Of a stretch of 64,000 nucleotides of DNA, positions 36,215-44,594 are shown piece by piece; the first letter of the stretch is position 1, and the number at the start of each line of letters is the position of its first letter. A program made the position numbers and the translations under genes. This stretch comes from Pedobacter cryoconitis (GTDB lineage Bacteria; Bacteroidota; Bacteroidia; Sphingobacteriales; Sphingobacteriaceae). Under the pieces are notes generated by a model that was not told where the DNA came from, did no database searches, and worked only from the letters and a program-made list of their open reading frames with translations. Where the stretch lies: positions 992,001-1,056,000 of the forward strand of contig NZ_JACHCE010000001.1 of the NCBI RefSeq assembly GCF_014200605.1, written 5' to 3'.

Positions 36215-37348
36215 TCAGGTCCTGAGACGGGTCTGGTACAGGTATAAAATAAACCGTAAATAGAAACCGGATGTACGCAGGTCTTTCAATACGGCAAGAC
36301 ATAATTTCTCTTTCTCCAGTATCTCTTCCAGAAAATTTTCCACTGAAATATCACCATCAATGTCAAAAACCAATTTTTGTCTTCCTTTAGAGAGTTTGAC
36401 TATTTCCAGGATAAACAAGCGGTTTTTGGCATCCGGTTTAAATTTTTTTATTTTGCCCCATAAAAATTCATCGTCTTTCACCACGTCCCATTTCATCAGA
36501 TTTTGATGTATAAATAAGATCCTGCCCTGTAAATCATGCTGAACCATAGCAATACCTTTGTAAGGGATTGTATTCAGTTCCCCGGCATATCCACAAAAAG
36601 CTACAGGCGTGGCAATCATCGAATAGGGTTGCTGCAGAGCTTTCCAGGCAAATTTGAAGGTGTCTTTATCGCCCAGTAAAAACTGATAATAGATATCCCT
36701 TTGCTGATTAAAATACATACACAAATTCAGTGCAGCCCAGCAACGTTCTTTATGGATCAGAATCTGCCCGCTTTCCTGTTCATATTCTTCATAATCAGTA
36801 GCATCAACGATTTTCCAGATCGGATTCCCAATATCAGTTTTCCAGAAATCCGGCCAAAATACGGCTCCATTTTTTTTATAGTCCTCAGTGTCAAATAAAT
36901 AAGTTGGGTCTGCAAGACAGTTGTTGTCCGCGTCAATAAATAAGACCTCTTTAAAAGCACTATTGAGTATGGCAAATGGTTTAATTGCATAACCTTGCAA
37001 TGGCGAAGAAGCATAATGGTCAACATTTTTACAAACCACATTCAGTGCCTGCAATTCCATGATCACTTCCTCATTTAATTCTTCATCCATATACCAAAGC
37101 TCTATAGGAAGCGCGCAGCCACTATTTCTCAATAAATGGATACTTACCCAGGCACAGGTAAAATACCGGATACCTCCGCCACAAATCACAATTCCCTGAT
37201 CAGAAAAATGGCCCGGGTAAGCTGGTATATCCTGGCTAACATAAGATTGCCAGGATTCCTTTAAATTGCGGACAAGCTCTTCACTTGCTTCATATCTCGT
37301 GAAGCGGATACCACTGCTATCAAATCCATCTGGTTTTTCCTTGTTCAT
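36215..37348 (-). CDS. GT71/Mnn1-like glycosyltransferase
   Basis: The ATG at 37348 (MNKEKPDG) is preferred; the frame extends to 37426 but that would overlap the receptor gene. 377 residues. GIVICGGGIRYFTCAWVSIH is the N-terminal strand-helix. The nucleotide-sugar metal motif is Asp-x-Asp in LFIDADNNC, and the WPDFW, ESGQILIHK and FIHQNLMKWD segments match alpha-mannosyltransferase (Mnn1-type, GT71) proteins. No membrane segment, so it acts in the cytoplasm. Sugar and acceptor are unknown. Its place between receptor and exporter genes of the RiPP run implies it modifies the product. Confidence 0.82.
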   Translation of the reverse strand: MNKEKPDGFDSSGIRFTRYEASEELVRNLKESWQSYVSQDIPAYPGHFSDQGIVICGGGIRYFTCAWVSIHLLRNSGCALPIELWYMDEELNEEVIMELQALNVVCKNVDHYASSPLQGYAIKPFAILNSAFKEVLFIDADNNCLADPTYLFDTEDYKKNGAVFWPDFWKTDIGNPIWKIVDATDYEEYEQESGQILIHKERCWAALNLCMYFNQQRDIYYQFLLGDKDTFKFAWKALQQPYSMIATPVAFCGYAGELNTIPYKGIAMVQHDLQGRILFIHQNLMKWDVVKDDEFLWGKIKKFKPDAKNRLFILEIVKLSKGRQKLVFDIDGDISVENFLEEILEKEKLCLAVLKDLRTSGFYLRFILYLYQTRLRT

Positions 37349-37388
37349 ATTTTTCTTTGCTCCATGTTGGTCCTGATTTACCAGATTT

Positions 37389-39806
37389 TTATAAACGCCC
37401 CCGGGCTTCATTTCCACCGGCATCAACTCCTTCTCTGTTTGTCGTCTTTTTTCCGCCCGAAAAGCTATAGTTTAAGAAAATCCCAACGCTTCTGATATAG
37501 TCCAGTCTGGTTCTTTCACTAATCCTGGTAAAGTATGGGCTGTCAATAGTATTTCCAGGTTTATTGAGGTGAAAAGGGTCTGCCAGTTCCAGTCGGGTGG
37601 TCAGCCTGTCTTTGAAAAAACTTTTCTTCACATATATATTCAGATTACCCGTATTAAATGAGTCGTAAATATCATAAAAGCGGTTTCGGCCGTAATTACC
37701 AGAAACCTCAACATAGTATTTTCCAGGTAAAGTAAATTTCTGTACGGCCCAGAAATCCTGTGAAAACTTTGACCGGTGAACTTCTGGTGTTGTGCGTACA
37801 TCAAGTATGGTATTTCTTAAGGTAGCATTCATATTGAACTCCCACCAATCGGTGATCTGGACAGGAATATAAACAGACAGAAAAGAGTTTCTGTTATCAC
37901 TGATATTGGCATCTTTAGAAACAATTACATCGCCAATATTTGTCACATTAGTCGCTATCCCAGCTTTGGTATTCTGATAGCCCACAGTCAGTGTATATTT
38001 ATTTTTAAACACATATTCCAGCTGTAAATTATTGCTGAAATAAGGTAGTAAATTCGGGTTCCCCTGCTGAATAGTATTCAGACTTGTATAAAATGTAAAA
38101 GGGTTCAATTGTCTGAATCCCGGACGGTCTATCCTGCGTGCATAAGAAAACGAAAGTGCATGCTGCTCACCCAGCTTTCTGCGCACATAGGTGGAAGGGA
38201 AAAAATCCCATCTGTTACGGCCTATGGTTTCATTTGTGGTAACAGACTGACCATTATAATCAGTTTGTTCCGCTCTCAGTCCGGCTTTTACTTCCCAGTT
38301 TTTGAAAGATTTGGTCAGGGTACTGTATAAGGCTAATATTTTTTCCTGATATATAAAGCGGTTAGATCTTAAAATATCCAGGGGCGCATTGCCATCCAGA
38401 CCATTTCGATATTCCATAGCATAATCGGTTTTTGAAGTCGTGTATTTACCACCCAGATTTAGCTGTAAAGACTTACCATAATGCTGTTCCCAGTCCATAT
38501 TGAAGACGTGGACGTTTGATTTCCCCTTATTGTGTGCAAATAAACTGTCACGTGGCCCGATTTCTGCTCCTGCACTATTGAAAAATTTAGTTTCCAGTGC
38601 CGAAGGGTCATTTAAATCATAATTTACATAACTGTAACCTATGTCAAGTTTACTTCCAAGGGTATCGAGTTTATTGCGGTAAAAAGCGTTTGCAATTTGA
38701 TTCCTGTAGGTAAACCTGGTATTCTTGGTACTATAGGAGGAAGAGTCTTTCTGGTTGCTGTTTTTATTGCTGAAAAAGTCGGAACTGGTGGTTGTGGTAT
38801 TACTGAAATCTCCGGGATTATCAAATCTGTTATAGTTGGCCCCTAGAATCTGATTAGGCGTCAGTCTATAGTCAAAACCAGCATTGAAAGCAATAGAAGG
38901 GTATTTCTCTATATATTTTTCAGTTTGTGTATTGTATATATTTGTCTGTTTAAATTCTTGTCTGATATTATCCTCATAAAAAGCAGGAGAATTCCGATAA
39001 GTAAAACCTCCCTGAATGGTTAATTTCTCTACTCCATAATTTGCCGATGCAGAACTAAAAGTATTGTTTTCCCGATTATACCAGTAACCACTATTTACAC
39101 TGCCTGATAGCCCGTATCTATAATCAGATTTCAGCACGATATTAATAATTACCCCTCCATTTTGTGCGTCATATTCTGCTCCCGGAACTTGTCTTAATTC
39201 ATAAGACTTGATAGACTCTGATGGAATAGTACGCAGATAAGCTAATATCTGGTCTGCGGATAATAGAATTCTTCTGTTGTTCACATAAACAGTTACTTTC
39301 TCCGATCCACGGAAAGTAATATCCCTGCTGGTTGCCTGTACACCGGGAATAATATTGAATAACCGAAGGGCGTCTTCCCCTTTTTCATATACGCTGCCTT
39401 CTATATTCAATGTTAATTTATCAAGTGACCTGGCAATTAAGGGCCTTTTTGATCTCACCTCTACCGCATCTAGTTTAACTGATAGATCTTTGGCAAGTAT
39501 AATATCCTTTAGGATAATATTGCGGTCCGCAAGATCAATCCGCTGATGAAAGGGTTCATAACCAAGATGAGAAATATGAAGAATATATTTTCCTGCATTT
39601 AAGCTTTCCAAAACAAAAACACCCTGTTCATCAGACGCAGTACCCTTTACAAGTATTGAATCCTGAACCGTACGCAACGTTATAGTGGCCATATTCAGTG
39701 CTGTATTGGGCTCGGATTTTATTTTCCCTGAAATCTTTACTATTTGTGCTTTTGATAAAATCGTTAAGGATAGAAGGCATAATATCAGGCTTAGTTTTTT
39801 CTTCAT
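37389..39806 (-). CDS. TonB-dependent-receptor-like outer-membrane beta-barrel protein
   Basis: An 805-residue protein with a signal peptide (LSLTILSKAQ). Next are a carboxypeptidase-regulatory-like domain (about 25-110), a plug-like domain (PGVQATSRDITFRGSEKVTVYVNNRR) and a long barrel. It lacks the SusC signature and matches the outer-membrane barrel family that often travels with peptide-modification genes in Bacteroidota. It starts 9 bp after the S8 protease gene. It could carry the product across the outer membrane or take it back; direction cannot be told. Confidence 0.88.
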   Translation of the reverse strand: MKKKLSLILCLLSLTILSKAQIVKISGKIKSEPNTALNMATITLRTVQDSILVKGTASDEQGVFVLESLNAGKYILHISHLGYEPFHQRIDLADRNIILKDIILAKDLSVKLDAVEVRSKRPLIARSLDKLTLNIEGSVYEKGEDALRLFNIIPGVQATSRDITFRGSEKVTVYVNNRRILLSADQILAYLRTIPSESIKSYELRQVPGAEYDAQNGGVIINIVLKSDYRYGLSGSVNSGYWYNRENNTFSSASANYGVEKLTIQGGFTYRNSPAFYEDNIRQEFKQTNIYNTQTEKYIEKYPSIAFNAGFDYRLTPNQILGANYNRFDNPGDFSNTTTTSSDFFSNKNSNQKDSSSYSTKNTRFTYRNQIANAFYRNKLDTLGSKLDIGYSYVNYDLNDPSALETKFFNSAGAEIGPRDSLFAHNKGKSNVHVFNMDWEQHYGKSLQLNLGGKYTTSKTDYAMEYRNGLDGNAPLDILRSNRFIYQEKILALYSTLTKSFKNWEVKAGLRAEQTDYNGQSVTTNETIGRNRWDFFPSTYVRRKLGEQHALSFSYARRIDRPGFRQLNPFTFYTSLNTIQQGNPNLLPYFSNNLQLEYVFKNKYTLTVGYQNTKAGIATNVTNIGDVIVSKDANISDNRNSFLSVYIPVQITDWWEFNMNATLRNTILDVRTTPEVHRSKFSQDFWAVQKFTLPGKYYVEVSGNYGRNRFYDIYDSFNTGNLNIYVKKSFFKDRLTTRLELADPFHLNKPGNTIDSPYFTRISERTRLDYIRSVGIFLNYSFSGGKKTTNREGVDAGGNEARGRL

Positions 39807-39815
39807 TGAGTGCTG

Positions 39816-40487
39816 CTATTGTTTAACATTATTGATTAGTTCATCCGTTAAATTTTCCATTTTCATATGGCCTTTTAATTTCAGGATGTTTGCAGCATAG
39901 GCTGTCATTTTCGCACAGGAAAAGCTTGTAGAGTCAGACCAGGTGATGTCATCCGGAAACAAATCCACAGCAGAAGTATAGAATTCAATGTTTTCCTTAT
40001 AGCTATAATTATACAACTCACCCTCAGGCAAGGTGGTCGTACCGACACTAATTACTTTCCGGTAATGTGCCGGGTAGCAATGGGTGCCTGACTGGTGTTT
40101 TGCTGATATAATCGCTATGTTATTCTCATAAGCCTGATCACAAACAATGCGTAATAACTCAGGTATTTTATCAGCGATAACACCAGCGCTGATATTGATA
40201 ATATTTACATTTTGATTGATACAGGTTTGTATAGCTGCAGCAAGAATATCCACATCGGCAATCATCTCCTGATCAAAAATTTTCACTATATAATAATTGG
40301 CGCCAGTCACTATGGACGAAATTATTCTAAAGCATTCACTGCCATGACCAATGCGGTCAAAGATGTTATCAAATGAGCAGATCTGATTGGTCAGCTTATC
40401 TTTTTCTAAAAAAATGCCCTGGACAGCCGGTAATTCTCCCGCATATACCTGATTGATTCCGCTATCAATAATGCCGATCTTTATCAT
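39816..40487 (-). CDS. short cytoplasmic S8 (subtilisin-fold) protease
   Basis: A 223-residue protein, shorter than usual for subtilisins (about 270 for the mature enzyme) and without signal or propeptide. The triad appears as Asp8 (IGIIDSGI), His48 (GHGSECF) and Ser188 (STSFSCAKM, in place of GTSMAxP). The stretch where subtilisins carry the oxyanion-hole Asn (AAGN) reads IISAKHQSG, so that Asn seems absent. It lies 38 bp after the radical SAM gene. A leader peptidase for the RiPP precursor is the natural reading, since the exporter has no peptidase domain. Loss of full activity is also possible. Confidence 0.8.
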   Translation of the reverse strand: MIKIGIIDSGINQVYAGELPAVQGIFLEKDKLTNQICSFDNIFDRIGHGSECFRIISSIVTGANYYIVKIFDQEMIADVDILAAAIQTCINQNVNIINISAGVIADKIPELLRIVCDQAYENNIAIISAKHQSGTHCYPAHYRKVISVGTTTLPEGELYNYSYKENIEFYTSAVDLFPDDITWSDSTSFSCAKMTAYAANILKLKGHMKMENLTDELINNVKQ

Positions 40488-40525
40488 ATAATTCCCATAT
40501 AATCTGGTATGGTCAACCAGGATTT

Positions 40526-41971
40526 CTATCCGAGTTTAACTTCTCCTTCGCTTGTAAATAATTGATTTTCGGGATGATCTTTGGAGAAATTCTGCTCATA
40601 GATAGCTTGCATACGTTCGTCCATAAAATATTTCCATGGACTGCATACTTTGCTTTCCGCATTGCTCACAAAGCGCATATTACAGCCTTCATCGCATATA
40701 GGCAGCACCTTGCAGGTCCGGCAATCAGCCTGTTCAGTTTTATCAAAATGTTTATACTGGCTGAGGGCGGGATTTTGTCCGTTAAAATCATTGACATGTT
40801 CAATCCGTTTATCTTTACTATTGACTGTATTGTAACACTTATGAATAAAACCTCCGTCATCAATAGATAGAGAATTTGCACTCTCTACTGTTAAACAATA
40901 AAAAGAGGAGAGATTAGGGTAGGCGAAATTTAGTCTTTTAGACTTTGATCCTGTACTTATCGCCCATCGTTTAAAATGATCTACTCTTAGAAATTCAAAA
41001 TCCTGTCTTGATTTCTGATATTCATAGCTTGTATAGTAAATATCCTTATCCTGATTATGGCCTAAAAAGTTGTAAAATTTAGGTGCCCAGTGAAATTTAA
41101 CCTGCTGGCCACGCTGCGGCCAGAATTCTCTGTCCTGGAAATCCTGAAATAATGCAGGGATATTCTCAAAAACGGCTTTATCCCCGTTAATACGGATGGT
41201 TACCACGAATTTATCTTTTGGCATAGCAGAAAGATTATTCATGATATCATCATAGGATCCATTTCCATTTCCGTAAAAACGCACCTGGTTATGCATATCC
41301 TTTTGGCCGTCTATAGTAACCTGCACATCATAAACCCTGCAGTCTGCTAATAACTTCCAGGTATTGCTATCCAGCAATGAGGCATTGGTAATGATACTGG
41401 CATAAAAATCCAGGTCATATTTTTCACAAATGTCCAATACAAACTCAGAAAATTCTTTAATTACATTTTTGCGTAATAAAGGTTCTCCGCCAAACCACTC
41501 AATTGCTATTTTTTCTATTTTCTGGGCATGAGGTCTTTCTACAGCATTCAAAACCAATTGTTTCAGGTTGTTCATGCTATCTTCATTCAAATATTTAGTA
41601 TCCCTGTTTTTGGCACTTTTATCACCTTGAAAACAATAAGGACATTTCATGTTGCAACTGTTAGTTGGTGAGATACAGAGGAAAAGGGTAGAGGAGTCCG
41701 TCATGGTTTGTCTGGACTGATTTGCACGCTTCTTTACTTCTACAAATTCATCTGTCTCACTGGAAATGATCATCCCGTTGGCTCTCAGGGCCGAGATTAC
41801 ATCCAGGTCAAGATAGTGTATTTCCATGCTGTTTAATTTGGAAATAAAATGCCCTAAATCGTAGTCTACCTGCATCATAGCATTTGAAAATGCATTGTAA
41901 ATGATATAGACATCCCGTTTGGTATGTGGAATAAAATGATTGTAATAACTTAGTTTTAGGTTCGGTAGCAT
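40526..41971 (-). CDS. radical SAM/SPASM peptide maturase
   Basis: A 481-residue protein. The N-terminal ~95 residues are a small domain common to peptide maturases (YNAFSNAMMQVDYDLGHFI). The radical SAM cluster motif is CNMKCPYC (Cys106, Cys110, Cys113), followed by EWFGGEPLL. The SPASM domain is complete: a Cys, then G-x4-Cys (GFIHKC), C-x2-C-x5-C-x3-C in DCRTCKVLPICDEGC, and a final Cys in KVCSPW, enough for two auxiliary 4Fe-4S clusters. Such enzymes make thioether, C-C or C-O crosslinks in ribosomal peptides. The precursor gene lies 87 bp upstream. The kind of crosslink cannot be read from sequence. Confidence 0.92.
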   Translation of the reverse strand: MLPNLKLSYYNHFIPHTKRDVYIIYNAFSNAMMQVDYDLGHFISKLNSMEIHYLDLDVISALRANGMIISSETDEFVEVKKRANQSRQTMTDSSTLFLCISPTNSCNMKCPYCFQGDKSAKNRDTKYLNEDSMNNLKQLVLNAVERPHAQKIEKIAIEWFGGEPLLRKNVIKEFSEFVLDICEKYDLDFYASIITNASLLDSNTWKLLADCRVYDVQVTIDGQKDMHNQVRFYGNGNGSYDDIMNNLSAMPKDKFVVTIRINGDKAVFENIPALFQDFQDREFWPQRGQQVKFHWAPKFYNFLGHNQDKDIYYTSYEYQKSRQDFEFLRVDHFKRWAISTGSKSKRLNFAYPNLSSFYCLTVESANSLSIDDGGFIHKCYNTVNSKDKRIEHVNDFNGQNPALSQYKHFDKTEQADCRTCKVLPICDEGCNMRFVSNAESKVCSPWKYFMDERMQAIYEQNFSKDHPENQLFTSEGEVKLG

Positions 41972-42019
41972 GATAAATAATCTTTATTTAAGAATGAAAA
42001 AATCTTTATAACCATTAAA

Positions 42020-42053
42020 TTAACCTGCCAGGTACAGGTACCCGGCAGGTTAA
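42020..42053 (-). terminator. attenuator-like hairpin between precursor and maturase genes
   Basis: Arms TTAACCTGCC and GGCAGGTTAA pair perfectly over 10 bp, and an inner GGTAC/GTACC stem extends the structure. It begins 5 bp after the precursor stop codon. A weak T-run follows on the minus strand, which fits partial termination or mRNA protection that raises precursor over enzyme. Confidence 0.7.
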
Positions 42054-42058
42054 AAGCA

Positions 42059-42247
42059 TTAGATTAAAATCTCAAGTTCTTCAGATGTACTTGTGGTTCC
42101 TCCGCCATTACTGCCGTAACCGCTGCTGCAAGATGTACCACCGCCATTTGAACTGTAGCCTTTTCCGCAGAAACCTTGTACTTTCTCAGTTGATTCTTCT
42201 CCTTGAGCGTTTACAAGTGTGCTCATGATTTTTGGTTGATTTTCCAT
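42059..42247 (-). CDS. candidate RiPP precursor peptide with two tandem 13-residue modules
   Basis: A 62-residue peptide. Residues 1-26 (beginning MENQPKIMSTLVNAQGEEST) form a polar leader with no membrane segment. Residues 27-39 and 40-52 are two adjacent modules sharing the pattern C-x2-G-Y-x-S-N-G-G-G-T-[ST], identical at 9 of 13 positions. The tail is STSEELEILI. Cys27/Cys40 and Tyr31/Tyr44 sit at equal places in each module and are obvious sites for radical crosslinks. Many Ser/Thr could carry sugars. The gene directly precedes the radical SAM/SPASM maturase and follows an S41 protease gene. I know of no characterised family with this module. Confidence 0.8.
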   Translation of the reverse strand: MENQPKIMSTLVNAQGEESTEKVQGFCGKGYSSNGGGTSCSSGYGSNGGGTTSTSEELEILI

Positions 42248-42285
42248 TTTTTAAGTTTTAAATTGTGAATAGATTATTTATTTAG

Positions 42286-42297
42286 TTGACCGGTCAA
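42286..42297. promoter_or_regulatory. 12-bp perfect palindrome upstream of the precursor gene
   Basis: TTGACCGGTCAA lies 38 bp upstream of the precursor ATG, in the 85-bp gap after the S41 protease gene. It could be a regulator site or supply a TTGAC-like -33 element for a separate precursor promoter. No exact TAnnTTTG follows. Confidence 0.45.
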
Positions 42298-42332
42298 TTC
42301 ATCTTTTTGTATTAAATAGTATCATCATTAAA

Positions 42333-44324
42333 TTATAAACCTTGCAGCGTTGTCTGTAAATTTTCGTGTTCGATCATTTCAAAAGCAGTATGAAGCACCT
42401 TATCATGATATCCATACAGATCTGAATAGTCATTTATTTTTACCGTCAGATCTGGGGTAATCCCTTGATATTCTATTGTTTTTTGATTGTTTAATAGATA
42501 TATTTTGCTTAGAATATTCGCATTTAAAATTATACCCTCGGGAAGCTGATAAGCATGCACTGTTGAAAATGAACTGCTTGTTGTTGCCGTGCCAACAATG
42601 GTTGCTCCTTTTTTTTCCTTAAGTATTAAAGCAAAGGATTCAGATGCACAAGCAGTCTTATTATCAACCAGAATGATAATTTTTAACCCGGATAAATCTA
42701 AGAAGCTATTAGGTTTTACAATTGTTTTTCCAGTATAAAGCTTGTCGGAGGTCGAATAGGTTTGGGTGGAATATTCCATAGGACTTCCTATAAAACATGA
42801 AGCGATTTTAATAGTCTCGATTTCATATCCGCCCGGATTGCCCCTCAGGTCAAATATGATACCCCCGGCATTTTTTAAACTATCTTTCAGGTTATAGAAT
42901 TTGATCCAGTCACCTCTGTCCCATTTGTTTATTTTTAAATATATCCAGTTATTCTTAACCCTGCGAAAGCCAAAATGTTCAGGTACGAATTTGCGGGGAA
43001 TAGGGAATACCTTATCATAGTTTAAGCTCACCTGATAACGGGAGCCATCGGATTTTTCGAGTGTAATATGCTGTAGGGATGAATCTATCTGGTTTTCAAA
43101 TAAATGTGATATCGCCAGTTCCTGGCGCTGAGCTGAATTTCCAAAATAATTAGTACTGAGCGAGTCTACCCATTTTTCACAGCTTTTATCTTCTATCAGG
43201 CGGAGCTGATCTCCCAGGCTGATTTTACTTTCTAATCTGCCATCTTTAATACCCACTACCTGCACTTGATTATTGATACGTTTTAGAATCAATGGTGATG
43301 ATATCTTAGACCTGATTCTGCTCTTATCAGGTCTTTGAAAATAAAAATGTCCATCATACAGGTGATCGGCTATTCCTTTCAGTAACTCTACTTTATCCGT
43401 AAAGACTAATGAGCCTGAAATCAGGGTGTCTATAGAAGAGAGTATTGCCTGTTTATCTAATGCATGTTCTTTATAAAAGGGATATTTTTGGAAAAAATAT
43501 CTGATCAGGTTTAAGGTAGCTTTTTGTCTGCCTTCGCTATCAGCACCCTCATATTCAAAATTAAATATAGCAGAAGTATTCGTGCTCAATTCAGTTTTTT
43601 GATTCAAGGGATAACTATCGCCAAAATTTCTGATCACAGTTTTTTCAATCTGATTTTCTTTTTTGCCAGTCAGCTCCCCGAAAAATAATCCTTTGCTGGG
43701 TGATTTTATTAAATTCTCTTCATATGATTTGGCCTCACCAACTATTAGCTTATAGGTTTTAGCAATATCTTTAAGTTCAATTGTCACATAGCAAAGAGGG
43801 CTGTTATCCCCAGATTGCTTATGTGTACCAGCTGTTACTTCAGCCGCTTTATCTATAGCCCATTCAAATGGTATCTGATAACCATCTTTAGCAAATTCAA
43901 AGCGGCGTTCATAACACTTTCCGTTACTTTCACAGACTTGCAGTTTCAGCGCCGATATATTTTCACTATAAAGATTAAAATACAAACGCCTGGCTAAATA
44001 GCCTTTTGGTTCATTTAGCTTTATTTTCCAAAGTTTGTTTTTCAAAAAAGGCTCGTATCCTCCGGTAATTACATTTTTATCATAATCATCAGTTATTGCA
44101 AAGAAAGTATAGCCCTGTTTTAATTGGTTTTTGGAAGGTAATAAAGACACCGTATTTTTTTCTCCGGACTCATAGTGCCATACTTTCCATTGACACTCCG
44201 CTGTGAGCGAAGTCATCATTAAAATGGCGCATGTACATATCCTTCCCGCTATAAATACAATTTTTTTGTAATTTATAGTATGGGTATGTTTTGTTTTTTT
44301 AAAAACACAATAAGAAATAAACAT
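42333..44324 (-). CDS. S41-family (C-terminal-processing type) exported peptidase
   Basis: A 663-residue protein with a hydrophobic export segment at about 22-42 (ending LTAECQ). Residues 45-330 are a beta-rich N-terminal region of no clear family. The S41 core follows with IIFDLRGNPGGY and the serine region NKTACASESFALILKEKKG, then GTATTSSSFSTVHAYQLPEG. S41 enzymes of this layout cut peptides in the periplasm with a Ser-Lys type dyad. It is the first gene of the RiPP run, 85 bp before the precursor gene. It may process the exported product or protect against it; both are inference. Confidence 0.85.
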   Translation of the reverse strand: MFISYCVFKKTKHTHTINYKKIVFIAGRICTCAILMMTSLTAECQWKVWHYESGEKNTVSLLPSKNQLKQGYTFFAITDDYDKNVITGGYEPFLKNKLWKIKLNEPKGYLARRLYFNLYSENISALKLQVCESNGKCYERRFEFAKDGYQIPFEWAIDKAAEVTAGTHKQSGDNSPLCYVTIELKDIAKTYKLIVGEAKSYEENLIKSPSKGLFFGELTGKKENQIEKTVIRNFGDSYPLNQKTELSTNTSAIFNFEYEGADSEGRQKATLNLIRYFFQKYPFYKEHALDKQAILSSIDTLISGSLVFTDKVELLKGIADHLYDGHFYFQRPDKSRIRSKISSPLILKRINNQVQVVGIKDGRLESKISLGDQLRLIEDKSCEKWVDSLSTNYFGNSAQRQELAISHLFENQIDSSLQHITLEKSDGSRYQVSLNYDKVFPIPRKFVPEHFGFRRVKNNWIYLKINKWDRGDWIKFYNLKDSLKNAGGIIFDLRGNPGGYEIETIKIASCFIGSPMEYSTQTYSTSDKLYTGKTIVKPNSFLDLSGLKIIILVDNKTACASESFALILKEKKGATIVGTATTSSSFSTVHAYQLPEGIILNANILSKIYLLNNQKTIEYQGITPDLTVKINDYSDLYGYHDKVLHTAFEMIEHENLQTTLQGL

Positions 44325-44594
44325 ATAAGTGTTTATATTTGATTAAAACGTATCTCTAATATAATTTTAGTTAATTATAAAAACAAATAAATTACGATAA
44401 ATCTATATAATCCTTCTGTATGGCTCTGTACTGGTGTTGTTTAGGTAAAGAAAATTTGGTTTTTTTTATTTCTTAGAACTATTCCTGCATTTTTCGGCTG
44501 GATAGTTTAGCGTGATATTGTCATTAACGTTCATTTATATAAAACAATGTTATCAGAAGGATGTTCTGCCCGGGGAAATCTTTAGACATTAAAT

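Noticed and set aside
36180..36302. Longer N-terminus for the ABC exporter
   Set aside because: The extra residues overlap the glycosyltransferase gene and look like its antiphase translation; the ATG at 36179 gives a normal exporter start.
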